A stretch of 64,000 nucleotides of DNA from Mucilaginibacter inviolabilis (GCF_011089895.1 NZ_JAANAT010000002.1:682001-746000); one strand, 5' to 3'; counted from the stretch's first letter, positions 34,014 through 43,521 are shown. Numbers and translations: made by a program. Notes: generated from the sequence alone by a model not told the origin.

Positions 34014-34775
34014 ATGCTTAAGGCCGAACGTTACCGCCATTTTGTTGAATATTTTTCAAAAAACCAACCCAATCCCGTTACCGAGCTGCATTACGATAAT
34101 CCTTTTCAACTATTGGTAGCCGTGATCCTGTCGGCACAGTGTACAGATAAGCGCATTAACCAGGTTACCCCAAAGTTATTTGAGCGTTTTCCCACGCCCG
34201 AAGATCTGGCGGCATCAACTCCTGAAGAGGTTTTTACTTATATACGGAGTGTTAGTTACCCTAATAATAAAGCCAAACATTTAGTTGGGATGGGTAAAAT
34301 GCTGGTAGATGTTTTTAACAGTGAGGTGCCTGCCGGTATCGAAAACCTGCAAAAAATGCCGGGTGTTGGTCGTAAAACCGCCAATGTTATTGCATCTGTA
34401 ATTTTCGAAGAGCCGGCTATGGCTGTAGATACGCATGTGTTCAGGGTATCCAACAGGATCGGCCTTACCCATAATGCAACCACACCGCTGGCTGTTGAAA
34501 AACAGCTGATCAAGCACATCCCGAAAGAATATATAGGTGTTGCCCATCACTGGCTCATATTACATGGCCGGTATATTTGTTTGGCACGAAGTCCTAAGTG
34601 CGAGATATGCCCGCTAACCTGGTTCTGTAAATATTATGAACATAACAATACCGAAACCGCCTTACTAAAAGCTGAAGCTGCTAAGGTCAAAAAAGCCAAA
34701 GAAGCCAAAAAGAAAAAAGCGTTGAATACCATTGCGAAGGAATTGAAGAAGCGCAGTGTGGATAAAGATATTTGA
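34014..34775 (+). CDS. nth: Endonuclease III (DNA glycosylase/AP lyase)
   Basis: The protein of 253 residues has the helix-hairpin-helix motif LQKMPGVGRKTANVIASV, the catalytic Lys in GVGRKTA and Asp in AVDTHVFRVSNRIGL. A 4Fe-4S cluster is built from Cys in CLARSPKCEICPLTWFC (C-x6-C-x2-C-x5-C). The usual length is about 210-220; the extra C-terminal 35 residues are Lys/Ala/Glu-rich (KKAKEAKKKKALN), a helical tail that may add DNA affinity. It excises oxidised pyrimidines and cleaves the AP site. Confidence 0.95.
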   Translation: MLKAERYRHFVEYFSKNQPNPVTELHYDNPFQLLVAVILSAQCTDKRINQVTPKLFERFPTPEDLAASTPEEVFTYIRSVSYPNNKAKHLVGMGKMLVDVFNSEVPAGIENLQKMPGVGRKTANVIASVIFEEPAMAVDTHVFRVSNRIGLTHNATTPLAVEKQLIKHIPKEYIGVAHHWLILHGRYICLARSPKCEICPLTWFCKYYEHNNTETALLKAEAAKVKKAKEAKKKKALNTIAKELKKRSVDKDI

Positions 34776-34821
34776 TTGCTATTGACCGGTTAGGTAAGTT
34801 TATCTGTTATTATTAAGACTT

Positions 34822-34898
34822 GTTATCCTGAGGAACGAAGGATCCGTTAATCAACCTGTATATCGTATAATAGATACTTCACTCCGTTCAGCATGACA
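34822..34898. repeat. Palindromic intergenic repeat, left of recA
   Basis: GTTATCCTGAGGAACGAAGG on the left mirrors CACTCCGTTCAGCATGAC on the right. The centre CAACCTGTATATCGTATAAT is the reverse complement of the centre of the repeat at 36088-36165, so recA is flanked by an inverted pair. Confidence 0.7.
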
Positions 34899-34956
34899 AA
34901 TATTTAAGCGAATAAATAATTACTAAAAAAATTAGTATTTTTAAATAAAACATTTA

Positions 34957-34964
34957 TATATTTG
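34957..34964 (+). promoter_or_regulatory. Candidate -7 box of recA
   Basis: TATATTTG lies 18 bp before the recA ATG and matches TAnnTTTG. The -33 box is weak, and no SOS box is obvious. Confidence 0.4.
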
Positions 34965-34981
34965 TTTTAGAAATTTTTAAG

Positions 34982-35989
34982 ATGAGCAATACAGATAAAT
35001 TGAAGGCATTACAGCTTACTTTAGATAAGCTGGAAAAATCATACGGAAAAGGCACCATCATGAAATTAGGTGATTCCGTTATTGAACCTACAGAAGTTAT
35101 ATCAACCGGCTCTTTAGGCCTGGATATCGCGTTAGGTGTTGGCGGCTTACCTAAAGGAAGGGTTATTGAAATATATGGACCAGAATCATCAGGTAAAACC
35201 ACACTGGCTATACATGCTATTGCTGAGTCGCAGAAAAAAGGTGGTATTGCCGCGTTTATTGATGCTGAGCATGCTTTCGATCGTTTTTACGCTAAGAAAT
35301 TAGGTGTTGACGTAGAGAATCTGCTAATATCCCAGCCAGATAATGGTGAGCAGGCATTAGAAATTGCTGATAACCTGATTCGCTCGGGTGCTATAGATAT
35401 TCTGGTGGTCGACTCTGTTGCAGCGTTGGTCCCCAAAGCGGAGATCGAAGGCGAAATGGGCGACTCCAAAATGGGCTTACACGCACGTTTAATGTCGCAG
35501 GCTTTGCGTAAATTAACAGGTACTATCAGCAAAACCGGATGCTGCTGTATATTTATCAACCAATTGCGCGATAAGATTGGTGTAATGTTTGGTAACCCGG
35601 AAACCACTACCGGTGGTAATGCCCTGAAATTTTATGCTTCGGTACGTTTGGATGTACGCCGTATATCACAAATTAAAGATACCGATGAGGTTTCTGGTAA
35701 CCGTGTTAAAGTGAAGATCGTTAAAAATAAAGTTGCTCCTCCGTTCCGCGTAGCAGAGTTTGATATCATGTTCGGTGAAGGTATTTCAAAAGCCGGCGAG
35801 ATCATCGACCTGGGGGTTGAATACAACATCATTAAAAAAGCTGGTTCATGGTTTAGCTATGGCGAAACCCGTTTAGGTCAGGGTCGCGATGCAGTTAAGC
35901 AATTGATTCTGGATAATCCTGAACTACAGGAAGAATTGGAAACCAAAATTAAAGAAACTGTTACCGGCGAAAGCTTGGTTGAAGAATAA
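34982..35989 (+). CDS. recA: DNA recombinase RecA
   Basis: The 335-residue protein has all RecA signatures: KGTIMKLGD, GSLGLDIALGVGGLPKGRVIEIYGPESSGKTTL (Walker A GPESSGKT), AFIDAEHAFD, ILVVDSVAALVPKAE, GLHARLMSQALRKLTG, FINQLRDKIGV and GGNALKFYASVR. It coats single-stranded DNA for homologous recombination and activates SOS. It is flanked by an inverted pair of palindromic repeats and followed by a terminator. Confidence 0.98.
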   Translation: MSNTDKLKALQLTLDKLEKSYGKGTIMKLGDSVIEPTEVISTGSLGLDIALGVGGLPKGRVIEIYGPESSGKTTLAIHAIAESQKKGGIAAFIDAEHAFDRFYAKKLGVDVENLLISQPDNGEQALEIADNLIRSGAIDILVVDSVAALVPKAEIEGEMGDSKMGLHARLMSQALRKLTGTISKTGCCCIFINQLRDKIGVMFGNPETTTGGNALKFYASVRLDVRRISQIKDTDEVSGNRVKVKIVKNKVAPPFRVAEFDIMFGEGISKAGEIIDLGVEYNIIKKAGSWFSYGETRLGQGRDAVKQLILDNPELQEELETKIKETVTGESLVEE

Positions 35990-36035
35990 GAACGATTTTG
36001 GAGTTCACCGATTAGGGTGTGGTTTCACCGATATT

Positions 36036-36067
36036 AAAAAAAGCCTTCTCATTTGAGGAGGCTTTTT
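36036..36067 (+). terminator. Terminator of recA
   Basis: AAAAGCCTTCTC pairs with GAGGAGGCTTTTT (one G-T pair) around a four-base loop, then T-rich sequence. Confidence 0.75.
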
Positions 36068-36087
36068 GTTTGTACTAAAACGCTCTT

Positions 36088-36165
36088 GTCATGCTGAACG
36101 TAGTGAAGGATCTATTATACGATATACAGGTTGATGAATAGATCCTTCACTGCGCGCAGGATGAC
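36088..36165. repeat. Palindromic intergenic repeat, right of recA
   Basis: GTCATGCTGAACGTAGTGAAGG ... GCGCGCAGGATGAC with centre ATTATACGATATACAGGTTG. It is about 95% identical over its first half to the reverse complement of 34822-34898. Confidence 0.7.
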
Positions 36166-36275
36166 AAACTTGGCAAAGAGTCTAATTAATAAGACGGAGT
36201 AATTATTTTCATCTACAAGTAATAAATCGCCAATTCACTAAATCGCTAATTCAATAATTAATATATTGGCTCTAT

Positions 36276-37907
36276 ATGAATAAATGGGGCTTAATACTAT
36301 TTTCTGTACTGTTAATTCAGCTTAGCGCCTGCCAGAGTATGGCCCCTGATTCTGGTAAAACCGTTTTTAACATTAACCTGGAGGAAGGCCTTACCTCACT
36401 TGATCCCGCCTTTTGCCGTAATCATTATACCATTTGGATGGATAATCAGGTTTTTAATGGCCTGGTGCAGATCAATGACAGCCTTAAAGTAATTCCATGT
36501 ATAGCCCGAAGCTGGGACATATCTGCAGATGGTCTTTTATATACCTTTCACTTGCGCAATGACGTGTATTTTCATGATGATCCGCATTTTGCAGGTGGTG
36601 TTGGTCGCAAGGCCGTAGCATCCGATTTTGTGTATAGCTTTGGGCGATTGATAGATCCTAAAGTAGCCTCATCGGGTTCCTGGATATTTAGTGATAAGGT
36701 AGAAGGTAAAAATTCATTTACCGCTCCAAATGATAGTACTTTTAACATCCGCCTTAAACAGCCGTTCGCGCCTTTCTTGAGTATGCTCACCGCGCAATAT
36801 TGTTCGGTGGTGCCGAAAGAAGTGGTGGAGTTTTACGGCAAAGATTTCCGGAGTCATCCTATAGGTACCGGCCCATTCAAGTTTAAGTACTGGAAGGAAG
36901 GGGAAGTGTTGGTGCTGCTTAAAAATGAAAAATACTGGGAGAAAGATAGTCAAGGTAATCGCCTGCCTTACCTCGACGCCGTTAAAGCCAGCTTTATTGC
37001 CGATAAGCAAACCTCATTCCTGGAGTTCATCAAGAAGAAACTCGATTTTTTAAATGATATCGATGGGAGTTACCGTGATGATATCCTGACCAAATCGGGC
37101 AAAGTGACACAAAAGTATAAAGGCAAATTTGTTTTAAATACAGCCCCATATCTCAATACCATGTACCTGGGTATACTGGTAGATACTAATCTGGCTATTG
37201 TTAAAAAATCGCCGCTTAAAATATTGAAAGTAAGGCAGGCCATTAATTATGCCATCGACAGGCAGAAGATGATGAAATACCTGCGCAATAGCATGGGCAC
37301 GCCAGGTTACGAAGGATTCATTCCGGAGGGTATGCCCGGTTTTAGCAAAAATGTAAAAGGATATACCTATGATCCTGAAAAGGCGCGGCAACTATTGGCC
37401 GAAGCCGGTTTTCCTGATGGTAAAAACTTACCCGAAATTTCATTGGCCACCACGGTAGGCTATCGCAGTTTGATAGAATATGTACAGGGACAATTAGATA
37501 GAATAGGTATTAAAACCAATGTAGAAATTACCCAGGGTGCCAGCTTGCGTGAGCTGGTATCAAAAAACGGGATCAATTTTTTTTACGGTCAATGGATAGC
37601 CGATTATCCCGATGGAGAAAATTATTTGTCGGTATTTTATTCCAAAAATAAGATCCCTTTCGGGCCTAATTATACCGGTTTTAACAATAAAAAATTCGAC
37701 GCGCTGTTTGAGCAAACCTATCATGAAAAAAACGATACGGCCCGCTATGCACTATATCAGCAAATGGATGGCTTGGTGATGGAACAATCGCCTGTGGTAG
37801 TATTGTATTATGATAAACTGGTGAATTTGTATCAGAATAATATCAGTGGATATAGCCTCAATGGGCAAAATTTATTAGTGTTGAAAAGGGTGGTGAAAGC
37901 CCCCTAA
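36276..37907 (+). CDS. ABC-transporter substrate-binding lipoprotein, peptide type (SBP_bac_5)
   Basis: The 543-residue protein has the lipobox LSACQS (signal MNKWGLILFSVLLIQ). The fold is recognised by EGLTSLDPAFCRNH, VIPCIARSWDISADGLLYTFHLR, GTGPFKF and the C-terminal INYAIDRQKMMKY, VEITQGASLRELV, QWIADYPDGENYLSVFYS, plus EQSPVVVLYYD. Members bind oligopeptides, nickel, haem or opines. No permease or ATPase gene is adjacent, so the import partner is elsewhere or the protein acts as a sensor. It precedes the cupin and mtnN genes in the same direction. Confidence 0.88.
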   Translation: MNKWGLILFSVLLIQLSACQSMAPDSGKTVFNINLEEGLTSLDPAFCRNHYTIWMDNQVFNGLVQINDSLKVIPCIARSWDISADGLLYTFHLRNDVYFHDDPHFAGGVGRKAVASDFVYSFGRLIDPKVASSGSWIFSDKVEGKNSFTAPNDSTFNIRLKQPFAPFLSMLTAQYCSVVPKEVVEFYGKDFRSHPIGTGPFKFKYWKEGEVLVLLKNEKYWEKDSQGNRLPYLDAVKASFIADKQTSFLEFIKKKLDFLNDIDGSYRDDILTKSGKVTQKYKGKFVLNTAPYLNTMYLGILVDTNLAIVKKSPLKILKVRQAINYAIDRQKMMKYLRNSMGTPGYEGFIPEGMPGFSKNVKGYTYDPEKARQLLAEAGFPDGKNLPEISLATTVGYRSLIEYVQGQLDRIGIKTNVEITQGASLRELVSKNGINFFYGQWIADYPDGENYLSVFYSKNKIPFGPNYTGFNNKKFDALFEQTYHEKNDTARYALYQQMDGLVMEQSPVVVLYYDKLVNLYQNNISGYSLNGQNLLVLKRVVKAP

Positions 37908-37957
37908 TCCTCTGAAGGGGGAACTTTATAGTATTATTTATTTGATCTTCTATCTAT

Positions 37958-38446
37958 ATGAATACACAAAATGCAGCTTATTGGGTTCAGCGATTAACGT
38001 TGCAACCCCATCCCGAAGGTGGATATTATAAAGAAGTATTCCGGTCAGAACAAGAGGTAAACCGGGCTGGTGAAGCAGCTATCAAACAAGCCTGTACATC
38101 CATCTATTATTTGCTGGAAGGAGAAGATTTTTCGGGTTTCCACCGCCTGGTATCCGATGAGCTTTGGTATTTTCACGCAGGCTCGCCACTCTATATTCAC
38201 GTAATCGATGTTTTGGACAATTATCACCGATATGAGCTTTCTTCATTGGATACAGGTGATCTCTCCGTTGTTATACCGGGTGGATCCTGGTTCGCATCCG
38301 AAATTCCGTCAAAACAAGACTTTAGCCTGGTAAGCTGCGCGGTGGCTCCCGGCTTTGATTTCAGCGAATTTGAAATGGCGGTTAAAGAAGATATGATCGT
38401 TGCGTACCCTCGTTTTAGCGAGTTATTTAACCGGCTTTGTCGATAA
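37958..38446 (+). CDS. Cupin-like DUF985 protein
   Basis: The 162-residue protein carries the DUF985 pattern: LTLQPHPEGGYYKEVFRS, SIYYLLEGEDFSGFHRL, DELWYFHAGSPL, VIPGGSWFASE, FSLVSCAVAPGFDFSEFEM. The family is a small cupin fold (yeast Yml079w-like) whose ligand is not established. It lies 50 bp after the binding-protein gene and 34 bp before mtnN, in the same direction; an operon is possible. Confidence 0.88.
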   Translation: MNTQNAAYWVQRLTLQPHPEGGYYKEVFRSEQEVNRAGEAAIKQACTSIYYLLEGEDFSGFHRLVSDELWYFHAGSPLYIHVIDVLDNYHRYELSSLDTGDLSVVIPGGSWFASEIPSKQDFSLVSCAVAPGFDFSEFEMAVKEDMIVAYPRFSELFNRLCR

Positions 38447-38480
38447 ATAATCCCTGTTTTAACTATTAATATCTACCTAT

Positions 38481-39242
38481 ATGAGCGAAAAAATAATAGG
38501 CATCATGGGTGCCATGCACGAGGAAATTAACAGCATCCTTCATCTGATGACGGATATTGAAGAGATTTCCTTCGGCAGAAGAACATATTATACCGGCACT
38601 ATCAACAGCGTCAAGACCGTGCTGGTTTTTTCCAGATGGGGTAAGGTGGCCGCGGCCACAACGGTTACCAGTCTGATCACCAGGTTTAACATTACCGATC
38701 TGATATTTATTGGTGTTGCCGGAGCTATCCACACCGAACTGAAAATAGGGGATGTGGTTATCGCCGATCGGTTGATTCAGCATGATATGGATGCCCGCCC
38801 GCTGATGCCGAGGCACGAAATTCCATTGTTGAGTGTAACCTACTTTGACGGGGATCCTAATTATATCAACATAGCGAAAAAGGCTATAGATGCCATCGTT
38901 GGCGATCATATCCACTCGTTTATCGAAGAGCATGAAGTTGAACGCTTTTTATTACACAAAACCCGGGTGTTTACCGGTACTATAGCCAGCGGTGATAAAT
39001 TCTTTGCCGATCAGGCCGATAAGGATCAATTACACGCTGCTATCCCAGACATACTCTGTGTGGAGATGGAAGGCGCCGCCGTAGCCCAGGTTTGCTATGA
39101 ATACGAGATTTCCTTTGTGGTTTTAAGGATTATCTCCGATGAATCCAATGAAAATTCCTCTATTGATTTTCCTGATTTTATCAAAAATGTTTCCAGTAAG
39201 TATGCTTATGAGATCATTAGAAATATGTTTGCGTTGATATAG
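38481..39242 (+). CDS. mtnN: 5'-methylthioadenosine/S-adenosylhomocysteine nucleosidase-like protein
   Basis: The 253-residue protein starts MSEKIIGIMGAMHEEINSIL, which matches the MTAN beginning with the catalytic Glu in GAMHEE. The phosphorylase fold continues with GVAGAIHTELKIGDVVIADRLIQHDMDARP, TIASGDKF and VEMEGAAVAQVCYEY, the purine-contacting segment, and LRIISDESNENSSIDF with the catalytic Asp. It recycles MTA and SAH by splitting adenine. A GTCATGCTGAGC-type palindrome follows the stop. Confidence 0.93.
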   Translation: MSEKIIGIMGAMHEEINSILHLMTDIEEISFGRRTYYTGTINSVKTVLVFSRWGKVAAATTVTSLITRFNITDLIFIGVAGAIHTELKIGDVVIADRLIQHDMDARPLMPRHEIPLLSVTYFDGDPNYINIAKKAIDAIVGDHIHSFIEEHEVERFLLHKTRVFTGTIASGDKFFADQADKDQLHAAIPDILCVEMEGAAVAQVCYEYEISFVVLRIISDESNENSSIDFPDFIKNVSSKYAYEIIRNMFALI

Positions 39243-39248
39243 AGGGCT

Positions 39249-39319
39249 GTCATGCTGAGCACCGTCGAAGCATGGTGGGTAGGCCTCTGCGCGCGATCCT
39301 TCGACAAGCTCTGGATGAC
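39249..39319. repeat. Palindromic intergenic repeat (GTCATGCTGAGC type)
   Basis: GTCATGCTGAGCACCGTCGAAG ... CTTCGACAAGCTCTGGATGAC with the middle TGGTGGGTAGGCCTCTGCGC. Close relatives occur at 49197-49263 and 50335-50406. Confidence 0.7.
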
Positions 39320-39341
39320 AGGCTCTTTTCAAAAATGCGGC

Positions 39342-39737
39342 TTATTTGTTTTGCTTAATCTTAATTTCTTTTTTATCGATTTCTATAGTAAATGATACTT
39401 TATCTTCTACTGGTTTACCCGTATCAGCATCGAGCGCCGGGCTCCAGGCTGGCGCTGCTATGATCAAAGATCTTAACGCGACTACGAAATCATTTTCAGC
39501 AATGGTACCTCCACCAATTTGACGCATGATCAATGGTTTGATTAGTACTCCATCGACAGATATAGTACTGGTGTAAACTAATTTGGATATACTAAGATCA
39601 GGCGGCGCAATGCGTTTTATTTGATGTGCTAAAGAATCGGTAAAGGCTGTAGTGAGTACCGGAGCCGTTTTGTGGCTCTGCGCAAAGGCTAGCGTTGTTA
39701 TCAAACAAATACAAAATGTAGTTATTATTTTTTTCAT
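39342..39737 (-). CDS. Secreted protein with TonB C-terminal-like domain
   Basis: The start at 39737 gives signal peptide MKKIITTFCICLITTLAFAQ. The mature part of about 110 residues has LVYTSTISVDGVLIKPLIMRQIGGG, then a segment APAWSPALDADTGKPVEDKVSFTIEI that matches the last part of the TonB C-terminal domain (W-x-PA...GKPV...V-x-I). Membrane-spanning N-terminus and proline spacer of true TonB are absent. It may be a soluble relative that interacts with receptors or peptidoglycan. Confidence 0.6.
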   Translation of the reverse strand: MKKIITTFCICLITTLAFAQSHKTAPVLTTAFTDSLAHQIKRIAPPDLSISKLVYTSTISVDGVLIKPLIMRQIGGGTIAENDFVVALRSLIIAAPAWSPALDADTGKPVEDKVSFTIEIDKKEIKIKQNK

Positions 39738-39858
39738 GAACAATGTAAAATTTGAGAACCAAGTTAGGTCTTCTGAATGCTGTAAGCAAATAATTTTAAA
39801 GGTCACTATAATAGTTGTACTGGGGTTTGGAGTAGATATTGCTCAACAGACAATCAAC

Positions 39859-39888
39859 AAAAAAGCCTCCCAAAAAGGGAGGCTTTTA
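39859..39888. terminator. Terminator between aconitase and the TonB-like gene
   Basis: AAAAAAGCCTCCC pairs with GGGAGGCTTTT around AAAAA. It sits downstream of the minus-strand aconitase gene. Confidence 0.8.
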
Positions 39889-39926
39889 TATTAGCTTTCA
39901 GCTTTAGCCTTTCGGCTTTGAGCTTA

Positions 39927-42194
39927 TTAAGATGCCATTTGTTTGCGGATGATGTTTAACGCACCACCTGCTTTGAACCATTCAATTTGCTGGTCGTTAT
40001 AGGTATGATTTACCGGGAACGAATCAACAGAACCATCTTTGTGGTGTAATACAACGGTTAACTGTTTGCCCGGAGCAAAGGTTGTTAAGCCGTCAATATC
40101 GATCACATCATCTTCCTGGATTTTATCGTAATCGTTGGTGTCGGCAAAAGTGATACCCAACATACCTTGTTTCTTAAGATTGGTTTCGTGGATACGGGCA
40201 AATGATTTTACCAGTATGGCACGCACACCCAGGTGACGTGGCTCCATAGCCGCATGCTCACGTGATGAGCCTTCGCCATAGTTTTCGTCGCCTACTACTA
40301 CGGTGCCGATGCCGTTTGCTTTGTAATCGCGCTGGGTAGCCGGTACCGGACCATATTCGCCGGTCAGTTCGTTTTTAACGCTATCGGCAGTGTTGTTAAA
40401 ATAGTTGATAGCACCGATCAGCATATTGTTGGATATGTTATCCAGGTGACCACGGAATTTTAACCATGGACCAGCCATAGAGATATGGTCGGTAGTACAT
40501 TTACCTTTAGCTTTGATCAACAGTTTTAAGCCTTTCAAATCGGTACCTTCCCATGCTTTAAATGGCTCCAGCAATTGCAGGCGTGATGATTTTGGATCAA
40601 CAATAACCTGAACTGTGCTGCCATCCTCGGCTGGTGCCTGGTAACCTGCATCTTCTACAGCGTAACCTTTTACCGGCATTTCAATACCTTGTGGCTCATC
40701 AAATTTCACCTGCTCACCGTTTTCGTTGGTCAGGGTGTCGGTTAATGGATTAAAGGTCAAATCACCTGCGATAGCAAAAGCAGTCACGATCTCTGGTGAT
40801 GCCACGAAAGCGTGGGTGTTAGGGTTACCATCCTGACGTTTAGCGAAGTTACGGTTAAACGAAGTGATGATAGAGTTTTTGCGTGTAGGATCGTCGGTAT
40901 GACGGGCCCACTGACCAATACACGGACCACAAGCGTTAGCCAATACCACGCCGCCCATTTGATCAAAAGTATTCAGATAGCCATCACGTTCAACCGTGTA
41001 GCGTACCAGCTCAGATCCCGGGGTAATGGTAAACTCAGCTTTGGTTTTTAATTTTTTATCGATAGCCTGTTTCGCGATAGAAGCGGAACGGGTGATATCT
41101 TCGTATGATGAGTTGGTGCAAGAACCAATCAAACCAACCTCTAATTTGGTAGGCCAGTTGTTTTCTTTAACAGCTGTTGCGAATTTAGAGATAGGCCATG
41201 CCAGATCCGGAGTGAACGGACCGTTTACATGTGGCTCCAGCTCAGACAGGTTGATTTCGATCACCTGGTCAAAATATTGCTCAGGGTTAGCGTAAACTTC
41301 CTCGTCGCCGGTTAAGTGCTGGGCAATTGCGTTGGCAAGCTCGGCAATATCACCGCGTTTAGTACCGGTTAGGTAAGCAGCCGCTTTTTCGTCATATCCG
41401 AAGATAGAAGTAGTAGCGCCAATTTCGGCACCCATGTTACAGATGGTACCTTTACCTGTGGCTGATAGTGAACGTGCACCTTCGCCAAAATATTCAACAA
41501 TAGCACCGGTACCACCTTTTACGGTAAGGATACCAGCCACTTTTAATATTACGTCTTTTGCTGATGTCCAGCCAGAAAGTTTTCCGGTTAATTTAACACC
41601 AATCAGTTTAGGGAATTTAAGCTCCCATGGTAAGCCTGCCATTACATCGCAAGCATCAGCACCACCAACACCAATAGCAATCATACCCAAACCACCCGCG
41701 TTAGGCGTGTGTGAGTCGGTACCGATCATCATACCACCCGGAAAAGCGTAGTTCTCTAAAACAACCTGGTGAATGATACCAGCGCCTGCTTTCCAGAAAC
41801 CAATACCATACTTATCAGAAACAGAGGCCAGGAAATCATAAACCTCACGGTTTACATCAACAGCAGTATTTAAATCGGCAACTGCACCAACTTTTGCTTG
41901 TATCAGGTGATCGCAATGTACGGTAGAAGGAACAGCAACCTGCGGACGGCCAGCCTGCATAAACTGCAAAAGGGCCATTTGAGCAGTAGCATCCTGCATA
42001 GCTACACGGTCTGGTGCAAAATCAACATAATCCACTCCGCGGCCAAATGCTTTTTGAGCATCGCCCTCAGAAAGGTGGGCATATAAAATTTTCTCGGTTA
42101 AGGTTAGATGTTTACCGGTCGCTTTACGGGCAGCATCCACACGGGTGCTGTAGCGATCGTAAACTTTTTTGATCATATCTAAATCAAAAGCCAT
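39927..42194 (-). CDS. acn: Aconitate hydratase, mitochondrial type
   Basis: The 755-residue protein matches the mitochondrial-type aconitase. The three cluster cysteines are in IGSCTNSSYED and NACGPCIGQW. Other signatures are TVHCDHLIQAK, GTDSHTPNAGGLGMIAIGVGGADA, GRGVDY, and in the swivel domain GEGSSREHAAMEPRHLGVRAILVKSFARIHETNLKKQGML. It isomerises citrate to isocitrate in the TCA cycle. It is monocistronic by spacing. Confidence 0.96.
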   Translation of the reverse strand: MAFDLDMIKKVYDRYSTRVDAARKATGKHLTLTEKILYAHLSEGDAQKAFGRGVDYVDFAPDRVAMQDATAQMALLQFMQAGRPQVAVPSTVHCDHLIQAKVGAVADLNTAVDVNREVYDFLASVSDKYGIGFWKAGAGIIHQVVLENYAFPGGMMIGTDSHTPNAGGLGMIAIGVGGADACDVMAGLPWELKFPKLIGVKLTGKLSGWTSAKDVILKVAGILTVKGGTGAIVEYFGEGARSLSATGKGTICNMGAEIGATTSIFGYDEKAAAYLTGTKRGDIAELANAIAQHLTGDEEVYANPEQYFDQVIEINLSELEPHVNGPFTPDLAWPISKFATAVKENNWPTKLEVGLIGSCTNSSYEDITRSASIAKQAIDKKLKTKAEFTITPGSELVRYTVERDGYLNTFDQMGGVVLANACGPCIGQWARHTDDPTRKNSIITSFNRNFAKRQDGNPNTHAFVASPEIVTAFAIAGDLTFNPLTDTLTNENGEQVKFDEPQGIEMPVKGYAVEDAGYQAPAEDGSTVQVIVDPKSSRLQLLEPFKAWEGTDLKGLKLLIKAKGKCTTDHISMAGPWLKFRGHLDNISNNMLIGAINYFNNTADSVKNELTGEYGPVPATQRDYKANGIGTVVVGDENYGEGSSREHAAMEPRHLGVRAILVKSFARIHETNLKKQGMLGITFADTNDYDKIQEDDVIDIDGLTTFAPGKQLTVVLHHKDGSVDSFPVNHTYNDQQIEWFKAGGALNIIRKQMAS

Positions 42195-42436
42195 TTGTAT
42201 TTGATTTTTAGGTGAAAAGTAAACGAATTGATACCAAACCCAGTACCTGGGCTCAGTGCGGCGAATTTACAAAAATTACTACTAAAAGCTGTCAGTCAAT
42301 TGTGTAAATGTTATTTGGAGATATTCTAAATAGGGTGACAGGTGGGGGAGTTTGCAGTTAGCGGAGAGCAGTTTGCAGGGACGTGGATGTGTTGCTAGGA
42401 AGGTACGTTGGGATGCTATATATTTGTTGGTTCATC

Positions 42437-42883
42437 ATGAAAAACGAAAACATCTATCCGGTTAATAAAACCGACTATCCCAGAATTATGGAAATTTGGG
42501 AAGCATCGGTAAGGGCAACACACCATTTTTTAACAGAGGCTGATATTCAGTTTTATAAGCCGCTGATATTGGATCAATACCTGGATGCAGTTGATCTGCA
42601 CTGCACTAAAGCAGATGGCATGATTACCGGCTTTTTGGGTTTAAGCGATGGCATGGTGCAGATGCTCTTTATTCATCCGGACTCAAGAGGTTTGGGCATT
42701 GGAAAAGCGTTGCTCCAATTTGCTGTAGAAAAAGGCATCAGAAAAGTTGATGTCAATGAACAGAATCAACAGGCTGTGGGTTTTTATCAGCATATGGGTT
42801 TTGTGGTAATAGGTCGGTCTGAGGTTGACGGTACAGGGAAACCCTATCCAATATTATCCATGGAATTAACCGAACAGGCTTGA
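42437..42883 (+). CDS. GNAT-family acetyltransferase, YjaB-like
   Basis: The ATG at 42437 is preferred; the upstream ATG at 42383 would add an unrelated hydrophobic stretch. The 148-residue protein has MEIWEASVRATHHFLTEADI, FLGLSDGMVQMLFIHPDSRGLGIGKALL (acetyl-CoA loop R-G-L-G-I-G-K), VDVNEQNQQAVGFYQHMGF and GRSEVDGTGKPYPIL, closely like E. coli YjaB. It transfers acetyl groups to an unknown amine. It is 1 bp from the GrpB-like gene, a translational pair. Confidence 0.88.
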   Translation: MKNENIYPVNKTDYPRIMEIWEASVRATHHFLTEADIQFYKPLILDQYLDAVDLHCTKADGMITGFLGLSDGMVQMLFIHPDSRGLGIGKALLQFAVEKGIRKVDVNEQNQQAVGFYQHMGFVVIGRSEVDGTGKPYPILSMELTEQA

Positions 42884-42884
42884 G

Positions 42885-43478
42885 ATGAAAATAAAGATAA
42901 CTGATTACCAGGAAAACTGGCCGGGAATGTTTGCCCGGGAACAGGAAAACATCAGCAGGATACTGGCGTTTTTAGATCCGGCAATAGTTCATATAGGCAG
43001 CACATCTGTACCCGGGCTTTGTGCCAAACCCATCATTGATATACAGGTAGGATTAAAAAATGCAGACGATCTGGATAAAACCATCAAACCCATGCAGGAG
43101 GATTACACTTATGTTAGAATGTATGAACCCGACTGGCCGGAAAGACGATATTTTTGCAGATATAAAAGTGAAACAGGAGGTGCCATTCCATCGCTCATTG
43201 ATGTAAATGACTTGCCGTCTGTTAAGCAAGGCTTAAGATCTTTAACTCATATCCATATTTTTGTAAAGGATACGGAAGATTGGATCAGGCATATTGCCTT
43301 CCGTGATTATCTGGCCACTCATCCCAACGAACGTGATGCTTATTGCCGCCTTAAAAAAGAGCTATCAAAAAGTGACTATGAAAATATGATAGCCTATAAT
43401 GATGCTAAGAATGATTTTGTGAAAGATGTTCAGCAAAAGGCGGTTGCATGGTATAAAGAGCTGCACGGTATAAATTGA
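42885..43478 (+). CDS. GrpB family protein (UPF0157)
   Basis: The 197-residue protein has the family signature: ITDYQENWPGMFAREQENISRIL, VHIGSTSVPGLCAKPIIDIQV with the GS..D-x-D nucleotidyltransferase-like pattern, RRYFCRYK and THIHIFVKDTEDWIRHIAFRDYLATHP. The family belongs to the polymerase beta/nucleotidyltransferase-like fold; its activity in bacteria is not settled. The intergenic spacing of one base from the GNAT gene indicates co-translation. Confidence 0.9.
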   Translation: MKIKITDYQENWPGMFAREQENISRILAFLDPAIVHIGSTSVPGLCAKPIIDIQVGLKNADDLDKTIKPMQEDYTYVRMYEPDWPERRYFCRYKSETGGAIPSLIDVNDLPSVKQGLRSLTHIHIFVKDTEDWIRHIAFRDYLATHPNERDAYCRLKKELSKSDYENMIAYNDAKNDFVKDVQQKAVAWYKELHGIN

Positions 43479-43521
43479 TTCGGTTTTCCACCTCATGCGA
43501 ACCGCCCACTGCGTTCCCGCT

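Noticed and set aside
34040..35989. SOS-box search near nth and recA
   Set aside because: No clear LexA-type palindrome could be seen by eye in the upstream regions.
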